The position numbers and the translations under genes are program-made. The notes under the pieces were generated by a model. It did no database searches. It worked only from the letters and a program-made list of their open reading frames with translations, and had not been told where the DNA came from. Source: Anastrepha obliqua (lineage: Eukaryota; Arthropoda; Insecta; Diptera; Tephritidae). Taken from it: a stretch of 64,000 bases of DNA. Location of the stretch: NCBI RefSeq assembly GCF_027943255.1, contig NC_072894.1, positions 80,515,601 to 80,579,600 of the forward strand, in the 5' to 3' direction. Shown in pieces: positions 11,901 to 23,510 of this stretch (its first letter is position 1; the number at the start of each line of letters is the position of its first letter).

Positions 11901-12945
11901 AACACCATCCGAAAAAAGTCGTTTGGAGATAAATGAGTTTAAGGTTGGAGGTACAGGAGCGCGCAGTCCGCTCTCTACCTAGTTAATGGGCTGTGGAAAC
12001 TATAATATTGGGAGTTTCCGCATGAAAATTTCACAGTATATTCTTAAGATACTATACTATACTATACTATATACAAATTTATTTTATAATACAAAGTGTT
12101 ATACTTTTGCTATTAGTTCAATCTTACGGTCAGTTGTCTGTTTAAGAGATTCAGATGGATTAACAGTTTTATATTATATATTGAAAATCTAAGATGATTC
12201 AGGACTGGGCAACTGTCGAGAATGTGAGTAAATCAGTAGACCCGCAATACAAGCAGTTGGGGTTGGTTGTGCCATTCAAGAGATATGCATGTTAAGAACT
12301 GGCTACAGGGGCGATTATGTTGTTTTTATGTTTTTATTTACCTACAAGGAGAACTTTTAGAAAAATGTGGCTTCGTCCAATTGGGGTTGGACATTTTGTA
12401 AGGATTTTGTAAGCTTTTTTATCCGCTACTTCGTCCCCTTGGATTTCTATATTATTTTGATCTCACAGGCGAACAGAACTATATCATTACGAATGTTAAT
12501 GATCAACTGTGTGTCATTTGATTGGTTCAAAAAACAGATTCGTTGGCAGACTTGAGATGAAAAAAGTAGTTGTTCAAACAGCGCAGTTTCTTTGACTGGG
12601 AGTATCGGTGATGGCAAAGTATATACAGCAATGGTTGTACAACATTTATTTGTCGCGGCAAAAGCGGTACCGCTTTTGGATTTCGATTCGTCCGCATAGA
12701 CCATTTCCCGATCTTTGATATAATTCTCTAAGGTTGCATTGTGTAGTTGTCGATGTTCGCTTTGCCAGTGGAGTAATTGCGATGTTGTTGTGAAATGTTT
12801 AGAAATAATGATGCGAATTTAGAGCAGGTCGGAACCATTGATGTGTCAAACGAGTGTAATAAGGTTCAGTAATTGTTAGGCGATTGAGCACCATATTATG
12901 GTGGACGGTTTATGGTTAACGTTGATATTTTTCAGGGTGGTATTA
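8940..12945. other. AT-rich intergenic sequence, no gene seen
   Basis: Holds (ACAT)n microsatellite at about 9910-9935, a GA-rich run near 10405-10425 and A- or T-homopolymers at 11750-11770 and 11886-11899. The segment 11590-11985 resembles 20340-20800 and the interior of the MITE at 55950-56675 (AAATGGCG, then AAAAAAGTCGTTT.GAGATAA.TGAGTT), so it is probably an old member of that DNA-transposon family. The frames at 10221-10463 and 12447-12704 have no recognisable motif and no splice context. Confidence 0.45.
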
Positions 12946-12949
12946 ATTA

Positions 12950-14110
12950 ATGCCAACAATAATTCCCTACCGACATAAAATTATTTTTAAATATCAATCA
13001 TAATGTTGCGTGCAGTTTTTTCAGCTATACGGTTGCTTTCTGTACTTTGCGCCTAATGATGAAAATACACTTTGCGCCCAGCTAACGGCTCTATTGTTTC
13101 CTCCAAAATGAATTGTTTAAAGGCTTCAATAGCTTTTCTAGGCGTCGAAAAACGTTAACCTCGCATTATATTTTTGACGATCGGGAACAAACAAAAATCA
13201 TCAGGTGCTAAATCAGGGCTGCTAGGCAAAGTGGTCAAAAACTATATTGTATGAGCCGACGCGTGAGAGCTCGTATTGTCTTGGTAAAGGCTGATTGCTC
13301 TTTGGCGGTTGGTATTCCTAAATTCCCCAAAAGCTTCTAGCAAACAAATGTTTGTTTACCACTCAGCATTGCCAGTTTTAGTGACACAGTTGCGACATGG
13401 CCAGATTTTCCAAAAAAAAGGCAAATGCTTGAAGTTGTTTTTTCCGTAAACAATTTTTTTATGGATTAAGGTCGTTTTGGAACACCCATACTGACTATTG
13501 TTGTTTTGTTTCCATCTCATATGCGTAGAACCATTATCTTTCATTTGTTACGATGTCAAAGGTCTGCTTCGAACCATTGCCGTTGAATTTCTTTAACATT
13601 TCTTTACTCCAATCGACACGAAACCTTTTTTGGGTGGTTGCCAAATTATGAGACTTCCAACTCTTCTTGACGACCGACTGTCCACTAATGCTTAAGGATA
13701 TCTCTACCTCTCGATGTGTCACATGCCGACAATTGACGCGCAGCATCGATTGTTTCTGGTACAGCAAAGGTTTTGGGACGATTTTCACGAACGCGACACC
13801 TTTCACAGTGGCTAAGTGTGGTACTCCACCGCCAAAAGTAGAAGAGTAAGTTGAGCAATGCACTCCTGTCTTGATAATCCACGTTGAAAATCGTAATGAA
13901 TTATCGCACGATAATTTTCACGAGCTCATTCCATTTTTTTGGCGAGATGAATTTTTCAACTCACTGAAAAAAAAAAAAACAAATAAAACTCGTAAGTGAA
14001 AACGTTATTTGTAAGTTTGTGCTAGAAAATATCAAAGTTTTCTATAAAAAATATCGAATTACAGCGCATCACACTTTTAAAAAGCAAACTACGTTTCTAG
14101 GAAACACTCG
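12950..14110 (-). mobile_element. mariner-like element, degenerate
   Basis: Minus-strand remnant of a DD34D mariner transposase. From the 5' side (about 13934) it reads ME, a stop, ARENYRAIIHYDFQRGLSRQ, the N-terminal domain; then VTHREVEISLSISGQSVVKK, SKEMLKKFNGNGSKQTFDIV near 13560-13620, a KIWPCRNCVTK segment near 13380, then YQDNTSSHAS and SSPDLAPDDF near 13200-13280, which are the second and third Asp regions, and a C-terminal FKQFILEETIEPLAG. Multiple stops and frameshifts make it inactive. Terminal repeats could not be delimited cleanly; bounds are approximate. Confidence 0.75.
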
Positions 14111-15552
14111 AACACTCCCTTTGGCTGCCGCGTATTAGGGAGCAGCATACCAATATTTTAGACTACTAAAATAATAATTGGATGATCTTCGAGGCTTTTC
14201 AAATATACACCACATAAAACAAATAACAAAGTGTTTGATAAATTAACATAATGAATAAACATTCTTAACACTGCTATAAATTTCTTGTTCCGATTGCCTA
14301 ATTCATGTGCATTCGGTCTTTACAAAGGGAGGGACATCAGCTGGTTTATTTTCAAAAATGTTACACAAAAAAATATGTGGAATATTTTTGCAATTAACTT
14401 TTGATTATCACTTCATTCAATTGGCTGCTTCGGTTAACCCTGCAGTGGCCCATCGTATTAACCTAATTTTTCAAAATTATGTTGACTGATATTTCATTTT
14501 AAGATTCCTGACCTCTTTAAGATTATCTTAACAACAACTCATAAAGCAAAGTATAATGGGTCTAATTGCAGCTCTTAAGTGGCGAAGTCATATCGGCAAA
14601 CTGCTAACAATTTAGTTCCCAAAAGGTCGATCGTATGATGAGCTATGTGACATATAGTTGTGTGCCGAATTGAAATCAGATTCATTCAAGTCCATATCGA
14701 TGTCATCTCTCCTTTGCCTTTTAGCTCCGTCACCAGAATAGAATTCCCAATAGCATTTTCAAAAAAAATATCCAACGTGGCCACCCACACCCAAATTGAT
14801 ATGGAACTGTCACTTTTTACGAATACATCGTCCGACACTTTTTTTCCAATAAACACGCAGTGTGAGCAATACGGCGTTCAATTTGGAAGTAAGTTTCTAA
14901 AATTTTTAAACGTTAGGCAGGAGTAAAGCGACGAAGCGGATATATAATAATGAATTTCTGACACTTCTGCGAGCGCAAAATTGCTGTTAGTGTTAAGAAA
15001 AAATATTTAATAAAAAAAGAGAACAAGTCGCTGGCCCACCCTACGTAAACCTCTTGTGCATGCACACGCTTACATACATACATATGCATCTCTGCAATCA
15101 CTTTAACTCCCAACTTAGCGACTGCTTGCCTTCTGCTTTGATTTTCGGATTTTTTTAGAAGCGGCACGCGCTATTGGCGTTTTTGGGAACACGCATATCT
15201 ATTCCACTTACATATAAGCACAACAACAATAAATAGCTAAATCTTAACACACATGCATATATATTGTATTCACTACACACAAACATATAAGTATGTATGA
15301 GTTCAGGGAAAAATAAACACAAAATTAGTAGTAAAAATATATATTTATATACACGCATATATGTACATATATACTGATGTTTGTATATATAAATAGAAGT
15401 ATTAATGGAAAATAAGAGAAAATCTATAACAGCTACATTTCTTCTATTTCTGCCATCTCAACAAACACCATGTATCTCCGTTCGGCGTTGGGCACGCACG
15501 CACATACACACAACAAAAAACCATGCTCACACATACACATGCCTTTGCATAG
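14111..15552. other. Sequence upstream of the first recognised exon, no gene seen
   Basis: No coding exon or core promoter that I can defend. ATAT/CATA-rich tracts occur at 15245-15400. The short frames at 14660-14926 and 15155-15358 lack motifs. The first recognised exon begins at a splice acceptor at its right edge, so the gene must have at least one exon further upstream, either here unrecognised or outside the window. Confidence 0.45.
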
Positions 15553-15729
15553 ATTGTGGACCCGTACCTAGAGACAAAATCCTCAGTAGCGGCAGTCGAA
15601 GATATCCTCAACGGTTTCAGTAAGCGCCAAGTCGATGTAACAACCAGTCTAGACAATTGGACAACGCAGATTGCGGAGAAACGTGAAGTTGAAATCATAC
15701 TGGAGAAAATCATGAGTGACAATGAGGAG
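15553..15729 (+). CDS. Zormin-like gene, exon a (first recognised; helical region)
   Basis: 59 codons, phase 0 at both ends, starting IVDPYLETKSSVAAVEDILN. The acceptor is the AG of ...GCATAG at 15551-15552; read in the same frame this TAG would be a stop, so the coding segment must begin by splicing there rather than continue upstream. The donor is GAG|GTGAGT (GT at 15730-15731). The sequence is amphipathic with acidic and basic heptad-like spacing (KREVEIILEKIMSDNEE), consistent with a coiled coil. Intron 1, to the next exon, is 226 bp. No Met suitable as the protein start is present, so at least one upstream exon exists. Identification depends on its in-frame link to the following exons. 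Confidence 0.75.
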
Positions 15730-15955
15730 GTGAGTGGGTGTAGTGCTTACTTAATAAAAAGTAAATAAACAAAACGATGTATTGTTTTGGCGTTTTTTTG
15801 TTTTTGTTGTCAAGTAAATAGCCAATCATTAATGATCTAATTTTATTTTATTGATACTTTTCTATTTATATATGATTATACTCGTATCTTTGGTAATAGC
15901 TTTTACGTTTTGCTTTTTCTTTTCATTTCTTTCTCGCACAACATTTCCCCTGCAG

Positions 15956-16732
15956 ACCGCCACGAAGACGACCCAAGTAGATACACAGTTGTATCCGGTT
16001 TTCACTTCACTATCCGTTGATGCGCGCCAACTGCACTCAATCACCAGCGATAAGCTCACCCATGTCCTGCAGGATATTGACAAAGCTCAGGATGAGCTAC
16101 AACATCGCATACACACCACACTCGGCATACAAACGAAAAATTCTGAGTCGTTGCAGAAAATCGAGCAGGTCATTAGCAATTTGCGTTCATTAAAATCTAA
16201 ATTGGATGGCATACGTTACGATTATAAAACGTTGCTGGAGAATATCCTGAAATTCTTGATGGAGATAATCGAACTGCGCCACAGCATCGATGACTTTTTC
16301 GTGAAACAAAAGCAACAGCAACAGCAGTTGGGTGGCGTTGAGGTAGCGGACATTGAACACACAATTGTCGAGCACGAGAAATTCCGTGATGGTTGCATGG
16401 ATAAATTTAGATCGTTAATCACACAATCCGAGCTGCTGATCGATCGAGTGCGTGCACTGGAACCGCCCGGTGCACGAGAAATCGACACCGATCGCATTCT
16501 CAAGTTGCTGGAGAATTTGCGCATTCATTTCGAGGCGAACAACAGCGAGAGAATGTCGCGTCTAGAGCGACTCGGTAAGCTGGAACAATTCAAAACGGAT
16601 TTGTGCGATATTAATCGCAGTCTGGATAGTGTCAGCAAACAATTGAATGAAATCAATGGACAAAGTGTTGATAGCTTGGCGGCGGCGAAGACCACTTCGT
16701 TAGCGTTTGAGTATTTTGAGCGAACCATTGAG
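15956..16732 (+). CDS. Zormin-like gene, exon b (spectrin/coiled-coil-like helices)
   Basis: 259 codons, phase 0 to phase 0, from the acceptor CCCCTGCAG (AG at 15954-15955) to the donor GAG|GTGAGT at 16733. It begins TATKTTQVDTQLYPVFTSLS and ends FEYFERTIE. Long alpha-helices are predicted by eye: repeated Leu/Ile at heptad-like positions in KIEQVISNLRSLKSKLDGIR and LLENLRIHFEANNSERMSRL. A short Gln run (KQQQQQQL) interrupts the helices near 16308-16331. Coding-like base composition (higher GC than the flanks) stops sharply at both splice sites. The role is presumably structural, as a rod segment of the muscle protein. There is no catalytic motif. Confidence 0.88.
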
Positions 16733-17413
16733 GTGAGTTGGCATATAGTAGTGGGGGTTTGTGGGAGCTGTTTGCGGTGGTGATGGTTGTATTGTAATGA
16801 AGCTCGAAGTGTATACAGTGTACATATGATTGACAGTTTAAAAGACAAGTAAATCAATTAGTGTATTCGTTGGTGTGTAAACGTATTTCAATGTGGTAGT
16901 GAATTGCTGCAAAAGCGGGTGTGAGTCAAAATGTGGCAGGTGCTTTATGACGCGCCAGATGTTTTGTTTTCAGTTTTTAAACGCTCTTTTGTTTCGGGTT
17001 CAATGAACAATCTGTGTTGAGCTAATATTTATTAGCAACAAATGCTTGATTTTGAGAAAATACGGTGTTGCAGGTTGGTTGAAAAGTGAGAAAGTAAAAA
17101 CAGAAGAATGTAATTTTTTAATGAAACATTTTTTTTTACTATACCATTAACTCTCTCAACTTCAATACACTTATCCCTATAATTCTACAAAAACTGTGCA
17201 CCAATTTTGTAATAATTTTCCAGAAACTCTGCAAAATACACAGCTTTTTGTTGATTTTTTATTAATTTTCCAAAAGCTTTTCCATATGGAATTTTAAAAA
17301 ATATGGACCACTCGTTCAGCTGAAGTCCTTTTGGTATCAGTAATTTCCCGCTTTGTCAACTTTTTGTTGTCAAACAATATCGTACACTTGCTCAATGAAT
17401 TCTGGTGTTGTTG

Positions 17414-17640
17414 TAGCCGCCGCAGCCGAATAAGTTGGTGCGTGACTACCATTCGGAAGTGCACAGATTCGAAACCTCGCGCATAAAATACCGATTAAAA
17501 GAAAATTTTTTTTCTAATGACAGACAATGGCATACCTTCGAGTGTATTTTTGCCATTAAGAAGCTCCTTATAAAGAATCATCTGCTGTTCGAGCCGGCTT
17601 GAAACCGTCCATTTGCGGAAAAACATCAAAACTTGTGTTT
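17414..17640 (+). repeat. tRNA-derived SINE copy, nearly full length
   Basis: Pol III promoter-like A box CAGCCGAATAAG (17422-17433) and B box GATTCGAAACC (17466-17476) are about 32 bp apart, followed by the family body: CAATGGCATACCTTCGAGTG, a GAAGCTCCTTATAAA segment, GCCGGCTTGAAACCG and CCATTTGCGGAAAAACATCA. The tRNA-like head and multiple diverged copies in this window define it as a SINE. Confidence 0.8.
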
Positions 17641-18601
17641 CAGTCGAAAATAGATACATATTGTATTTTTTTGCTCAAGTTTACAGTTTTTTTTTAAATT
17701 GGAAAATGTTTTAAAAAATGTACATAGTGGCAGCGCTCTCAGTGTTAAATCTTATTGGATTCATCCTATTATCGATATTGCATCTAGCTCTGGTTGCTAT
17801 GATAGGCCGTTTGAGAACTGCGAACTTGTGCTAGGCAATTGAAATAATAAGTGCTTCTCTTCTCGCTATGTTTGGACTCTGTTCGCTTAACGAAAAATTT
17901 TGCATGTGAATGCAAACATGTTATTTTCGATGCTATCAACTCTTTTTCAAGGGAATTTCATTAGACCGCATTGATACTGGGAAACTTTTATTACTTAAAC
18001 TTGGCAAATTCTATTTTAGTGTTGTCCGTCATTTTCACACACGGCAGACAAAATTGAGATAAAAAGAGGGCAAAGGGTTTTAGCAGAGCACGAGCATCAC
18101 AAGTAACGAGATGAAGTAGCAAGTTTTTACCTGCATGAACGTCGTCTCACAAATATTCATTAAGTGCTTCCAAACAAATTCAATTGTTGGCAGCTCTTTG
18201 TCAATGCCATCAACATATGTCTAATTATACCAGCTGCTTCATCTATTCGCCACTCATTAAATCGAAAGCGCATAGCGTAACACGTTTAATAAAGAGTGCT
18301 TGAGCGAGTTGCGTTAACTTTCTTTATCGCCTGTAAGTATGCAGCAAGTTGTGCTATTTTCTCATAATTTCATTTGCCAAGCAAATTGCTGCATTTCTCG
18401 AATGACTTATGAAAAACAATCACTTCCCAGAAGAACAAGGCTCGCTACAAAAGTCCCCCGGGCAGAGATGAATAAAATAAAAAATAAAAATTAGATACAT
18501 GTAAATAACTACCCTAGTTAATCACTTTAATAACAATGGCTCATTCACACCCACTTCCGAATTGATTCTGCTCAAATTGTAATAATAACAAACTATTTCA
18601 G

Positions 18602-18673
18602 AACTCAATGCCAACAATTTTGGTGCCCGTCGAGCATCAGCTACGTTGGGGTCATAATAAGCGACCGTTAGAG
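18602..18673 (+). CDS. Candidate 72-nt alternative exon of the zormin-like gene
   Basis: Twenty-four stop-free codons (start NSMPTILVPVEHQLRWGHNK) sit between an AACTATTTCAG acceptor (AG at 18600-18601) and a GAG|GTATTT donor (GT at 18674-18675). Length is a multiple of three and the frame is phase 0 on both sides, exactly matching the junction of exons b and c, so inclusion would add 24 residues without disturbing the frame. Base composition is less AT-rich than the surroundings. Against it: the donor is weak beyond GT, and an open stretch this short can arise by chance roughly one time in three. Treated as a candidate only. Confidence 0.3.
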
Positions 18674-18853
18674 GTATTTAATTATTTATGTAGTTTAGTT
18701 TTTCCGAACTCTAATTGAATTTTAATTTCGTATCTTTCATCAAAAGTTACTATCTACCTGTGGCGTTTTAAATCATAATCTCCCCAAACTTTCAGCTGCC
18801 TCCATAACAATCTATAGCAATCACTCGATAAACGCCATTTATTCAATTTAATT

Positions 18854-18930
18854 GCACACACACACACACAAATCAGAAACTAAAATGTTCAAATATATGC
18901 ACTCATGCATGTGTATATGTGTGTGTGTAG
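18854..18930 (+). repeat. CA/GT dinucleotide microsatellite cluster
   Basis: (CA)n at about 18854-18871 and (GT)n at about 18916-18928. The two runs are complementary and could pair. Confidence 0.7.
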
Positions 18931-20299
18931 TATTTGTTCGTCGATCCATCAGTTCGGTGACGGCGCTGCAGCAGACTGTAAATGTCAACGCGTACCAGAC
19001 AAGTTCATTATTTATTTAGTTTTGCTTTGTTGTTACTTTTCTATTTGTGTGCGTCAGTTTTACAACAATTGTTTGTATGACGCAAATCTTCCTGTTTGTA
19101 TTAGTGTCATACAAACAAATGGCACGCGTTAGCATGTACACAGACAATACACCAATTTGCTTACCGAAATACACGAAAACGTCACTATTCCGAATTATTT
19201 TATTTTCAATAAAATCGCACAAAGGAAACTGGGCGTTGCACAGTGTGGATATGGCACATTGCCATTATAAATAATTGCGAAAATTACCATGAAAAACTGT
19301 CCACCCAAAGCCATACTTATAGGCACACATGCACACACACAAATATCACATTTTATCTGGTCAAGCAAATATCATCTCGAAATATTCAATAAATTACATT
19401 TCGAAATTGGCTGTTCTTCCTTCTGTAGTAATCATTCAACTACATATTTAGCATACATACAATACACCCAAACATACGTATGTATGTATGTGCATACAAC
19501 TAAATAATGTATAGGGACCTACTTGGTATTTATTTTTAACTGCAGCACTGCAATTTAATAAATAACTAGAAAGTACTAAACAAAATCTAGATTTGGTAAA
19601 CGTTAGTGAGCAGAATTCACGCAAATTGTAGCAACTAAGCGCCATTGCAAATTTTGCCTCGTTTTTAGGAAATATTTTAAGTTTTGCGAGATGGATAGAG
19701 ATTTGTATAGAACTATTACATACTTACGTATATATAAATATGTGTGTCTGTATATAAAAGCACATGAAGCTGAGAAATGTATATAATGACATTTTTACTA
19801 ATGTAACGGCTATTTATTTGAATATATATCTGTACATGTATACAGCGTTCCACAGTACGAGTACTCTTCGTGCAGCAATGAAAATTTAAGGAATTTTCCG
19901 AGAAGATGCTATGACAAAAATCTAAAAATTTCAAAAACATTTCATTATGCAAATATATTTAGTATAGTTTAATAATAAAAATTACGTTAAATTGAAAATT
20001 ACTTGCAATTTGATCACACAATCATAGTTTAATTGTACCACAAAAATTTTCGTAAAGAAAATAGAAATCTTTAGTTTGTTAGTTGATCAACAGGCAAAAA
20101 TGTGTAGAGTTCGCAAAAAGGTATACAAGCGAGTCATCGGACCTAAATAATAATAATAAAATACTGCATTGAAATTAATTTGAATAGGCACAATACGTAT
20201 AGCCAATTTATTGGATAAAAAAATTATATTATATCATTAAGAGAAAAACCTCATGAAGAAGCCTCAAAATCTCTCATTTTTTAAACATATTTTTAAAGG

Positions 20300-20800
20300 T
20301 GATAAACTAATTATATTATTTTGAAGCCTTAAGACAACTTTATTTAACTTTTCGAGAGTACAAAAAAAAAATTGTTTAATATTTTTTCAAAATGGCGGCT
20401 CACGATCATGTCTTATCGGCTGCTCTATGTATTACTCTTAATCTATCGATCTGAAACAAAAAAATTAAATTGGTTTTTTTTATAACATATTAACGGAAAG
20501 GATGAACCTATAAAATAAAAAACAAGTATAAAATTAATCATAAAATAAGCCTTTGAAAAAAGTCAGAATTGAGGGCTATTTTATTGACATTTTTAACCCC
20601 CAAAAAGTAATTTATCAAAGCGAAATATCTGAAATTTTAGGTTTATCCTTCCGATAGTAATGTACATAAAGTCCTCACCAAAATTCAAAGAAATCGGTGG
20701 ATAACTTTATGAGTTACAACCATAGCAGTTTTTAAAAAAGTCGTTTCGAGATAATTGAGTTCAAAGGTACTCAAAGAGGTACAGGAAAAAAAAAATAAAT
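20300..20800. repeat. Diverged interspersed repeat related to the 55.95 kb MITE
   Basis: Shares with 56240-56480 the ordered motifs CAAAATGGCG, a TCACCAAA(A/T)TTCAAAG(A/G)(A/G)ATCGGT block and a nearby GTTT.GAG segment; 11590-11985 is a third relative. Terminal repeats were not found here, so bounds are approximate. Confidence 0.4.
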
Positions 20801-21111
20801 TTTTTGAGGCCTCTACATGACTGACAAACTTAATGCATAACGAGTGAGTTGTGCCTGACTACCGTTCTGCTTACCCCGAGTTTGATGTTCATGATCCCAT
20901 TATGCACATGACATGAAACATCAGAGGAACGAAAATTTAGTTCTTCTATTTTATGTAGGTCGCTCTTGTGCGTAAAAATCATATGTATAAGAGGAGCCCC
21001 TAAATTTGGAGTATAAAACCAAGTTGCATGCTCCAAATTATAGAATGAGCGCAGCTCAATATCTCAACATGTGTTTTTGCTTTTCTTATAACATCATAAA
21101 ATATAATATAG

Positions 21112-21372
21112 GCTTCAGTATGGCGTCAGTAATATGAGTTGGCATGAAACTACCATTCGTAAGCGAATCTCCGGGCATGAAACATCAAGTGTTTCTAATA
21201 GCGGTGATCGCTCGGCAGGCAATGGAAAACTTTTAAACGTATTTATATCATGAAAAAACTCCTCATAAAAACCATCTGCCTTTCGAAGCCAGACTGTTAG
21301 GACTGTTGGTCCCTCCATTTGTGGAAAACATCAAGACGCAACAGCAGGAGGAGCGCGGCAAAATGCCCAATA
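21112..21372 (+). repeat. tRNA-derived SINE copy, degenerate head
   Basis: The tRNA-like head is eroded (GCGTCAGTAATATGAGTTGG, then ACTACCATTCG) but the body is clear: TCTAATAGCGGTGATCGCTC, GGCAGGCAATGG, CTCCTCATAAAAACCATCTG, and the 3' part TCCCTCCATTTGTGGAAAAC plus CAAGACGCA. Confidence 0.7.
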
Positions 21373-22949
21373 AAGAATTATTTGATAGAGGCTTGTAGAA
21401 TAGATTTAAGGATTTCGTTCAGAAAACTGAAAAGCTTCAAACAATTATGTAGTAAAGGCTCAACCAGAAAATTTACTGAAAAGTTGGCGCTCAAATATTT
21501 GGTTCATAAAACTCATTTAAAACAGAAAAGAATCTAGGTAATTTTACTCAAATTTCTATTACTTATTTGATTATGAAATATTTTAATTTAGTAATAATTT
21601 GCCAAATGAGCTGTTTTGTGAGAAGCCCTCAAATACGTAACTGTCTTAGAACCAAAATATGTAATATCACTCATACGCCCCGGTAAATATGAAATGTGAT
21701 TAATTCGTTGTCCCACATATTGGAAGACTTTGTTTTATCAAATCGCATGGAAATAGCGAAGAAGAAGTTGTGAATAGTAAAAGGGTTCACGTTTTGATTT
21801 ATGCAGTTTTTTACGCAATTTTAAAATAACAACACAACAATAGAGAATTTTTTTAATCGCTTCGGGCAGACTTGCAGAAAGTTGGCTTCTATCCTAGCAA
21901 TAACGATGCCAAATATGATTTGCCTCATTGTATGTTAAGAGCTGCCCTCAACACCATTAATTTCTGAAAAATCATTGCAGTGCTCTATGAACAACGTGAA
22001 TAGATTTATTTTTTTTAAGTACTGTTCCACAATTTGTGTGTTGTTTTGGCGTTAAAAGATTCATGATGATTTGCCAAACTTTAGTGAACTGAAATGTCAA
22101 CACAGTTTGCCAATCGCATTTGTCAAACCTTAGTTCTCGAAATCGGTAGTTCTCATGCAGCTAATAATATAGTGAAACAATATAAATTTCTTTATACGGA
22201 ATGAATTGAAATGAAATTTTGGACATATCTTTTATATAACTTTTAATTAAAATAGGTAATGCAAGTACACGAGTTAGCTCGTGATCGGTCAACAACGTTT
22301 GGGCATGAAAACTTAAGTTAACTTGTGACTGATCAGCACAGTGTACATGATGCTGATGTTGCAACATTTATTGTCGTCTCATTTCTCTTTTGCAACGCAG
22401 AAAAGATGTGTTCTTTCTTATTCACTAATTCGTTTTGAGGCAGGCAATTTTTTATCTATGCACCTAGTCAGGGGAGCCGGTGGTTCTTCCTAAGAGTATA
22501 AACAAAGTGCAGCGAGTCTATGTCTCCGATAAAACAAATACACGGTTTAATTAAGCAGACAATGCATAGTGCAGATAATATAAAATCAAGTGCAATAGGG
22601 TTCGAAATATCAGGGAGTTCATGAAGAGAAAGAGCTATTGGGTCAGCCCAGTTGTAGTTTGGAATGGATATTTATTACATAAAGGCCTAGTAGAGGCCGA
22701 AAAAAACAACTGTTCAAAACTCGCTCAGAAAATATTGGCTTTATTTTAGATAGCGCGTGTAAAATTGATCGGATCTTCTGAATCTTCGGAATAAAATTTC
22801 ACTTTATATAATTCATAAAGGATATTCCAGAAATGGTGCCTACCTACAGTAACTTTTTTAATGCCATGACATTTGTCAATTTTACACTTATTATGAAAAT
22901 GGTCAATCTTTAAAAACAAAATATCGCAAGCCACGTGAATTTTTTAATG

Positions 22950-23290
22950 AAAATAATCGTCAGAGGGAAAAAAAATCAAGAATCTGGTTATGTCGATAAT
23001 CGAGAAGGGATGCTTTGTTGAGAATATTGCTGCTGTACTGCAAAATATTGCAGAACAACCTTCAACATCGATATCTCGACGTTCTCAACAAATAGACATT
23101 CATGAATCGGCTGTTTGATTGAGTTTATCTGTAGACGTGCTCATGGTTACATTTAAAAGATGTAATTTTTCACATTTTATTAAGAGCTGTATTTTGGATA
23201 AAAATAGTGAAACCCGAAAGAATCTAAATTTTTATTGTAAATTTTTTTTTTTTTAACAATATCTGCGCGTCTTTTGAAATACCCTTTATA
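22950..23290 (+). mobile_element. Tc1-like deletion derivative, copy A
   Basis: Broken transposase N-terminal sequence: ENIAAVLQNIAEQPSTSISR and RRSQQIDIHES can be read from about 23018-23110, matching the 'A.S....P..S.RR.S..LGIS' helix-turn-helix linker of Tc1/mariner transposases. The right flank TCTTTTGAAATACCCT (about 23270-23285) recurs at the end of copy B. The catalytic core is absent. The left end is undetermined; a related segment may start near 22740. Confidence 0.5.
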
Positions 23291-23375
23291 ATTTATAGAA
23301 ATCTGGTTGTTATACGTATACTGTAAGAACTTAATTTATAGACACATACCTATACATTTTATAGTATAGGATCAC

Positions 23376-23510
23376 TGTTTGGCAAGCCTCCGAGTGTATT
23401 TCTGCCATGAAAAAGCTCCTCATAAAATATCTGCCATTCGGAGTTGGCTTGAAACTGTAGGAACAACATCAAGGCACACCACAAATGTACGCGCCAATTA
23501 TATTATATGT
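23376..23510 (+). repeat. tRNA-derived SINE, 3' half only
   Basis: GCCTCCGAGTGTATTTCTGC, AAAGCTCCTCATAAA, CCATTCGGAGTTGGCTTGAA and TGTACGCGCCAATTATAT match the body and 3' end of the family. The tRNA-like head is missing. Confidence 0.75.

Noticed and set aside
14861..14888. Possible 28-nt upstream exon (CAG acceptor, GTAAGT donor)
   Set aside because: Too short and not phase-compatible with a known upstream exon; nothing ties its frame to exon a.
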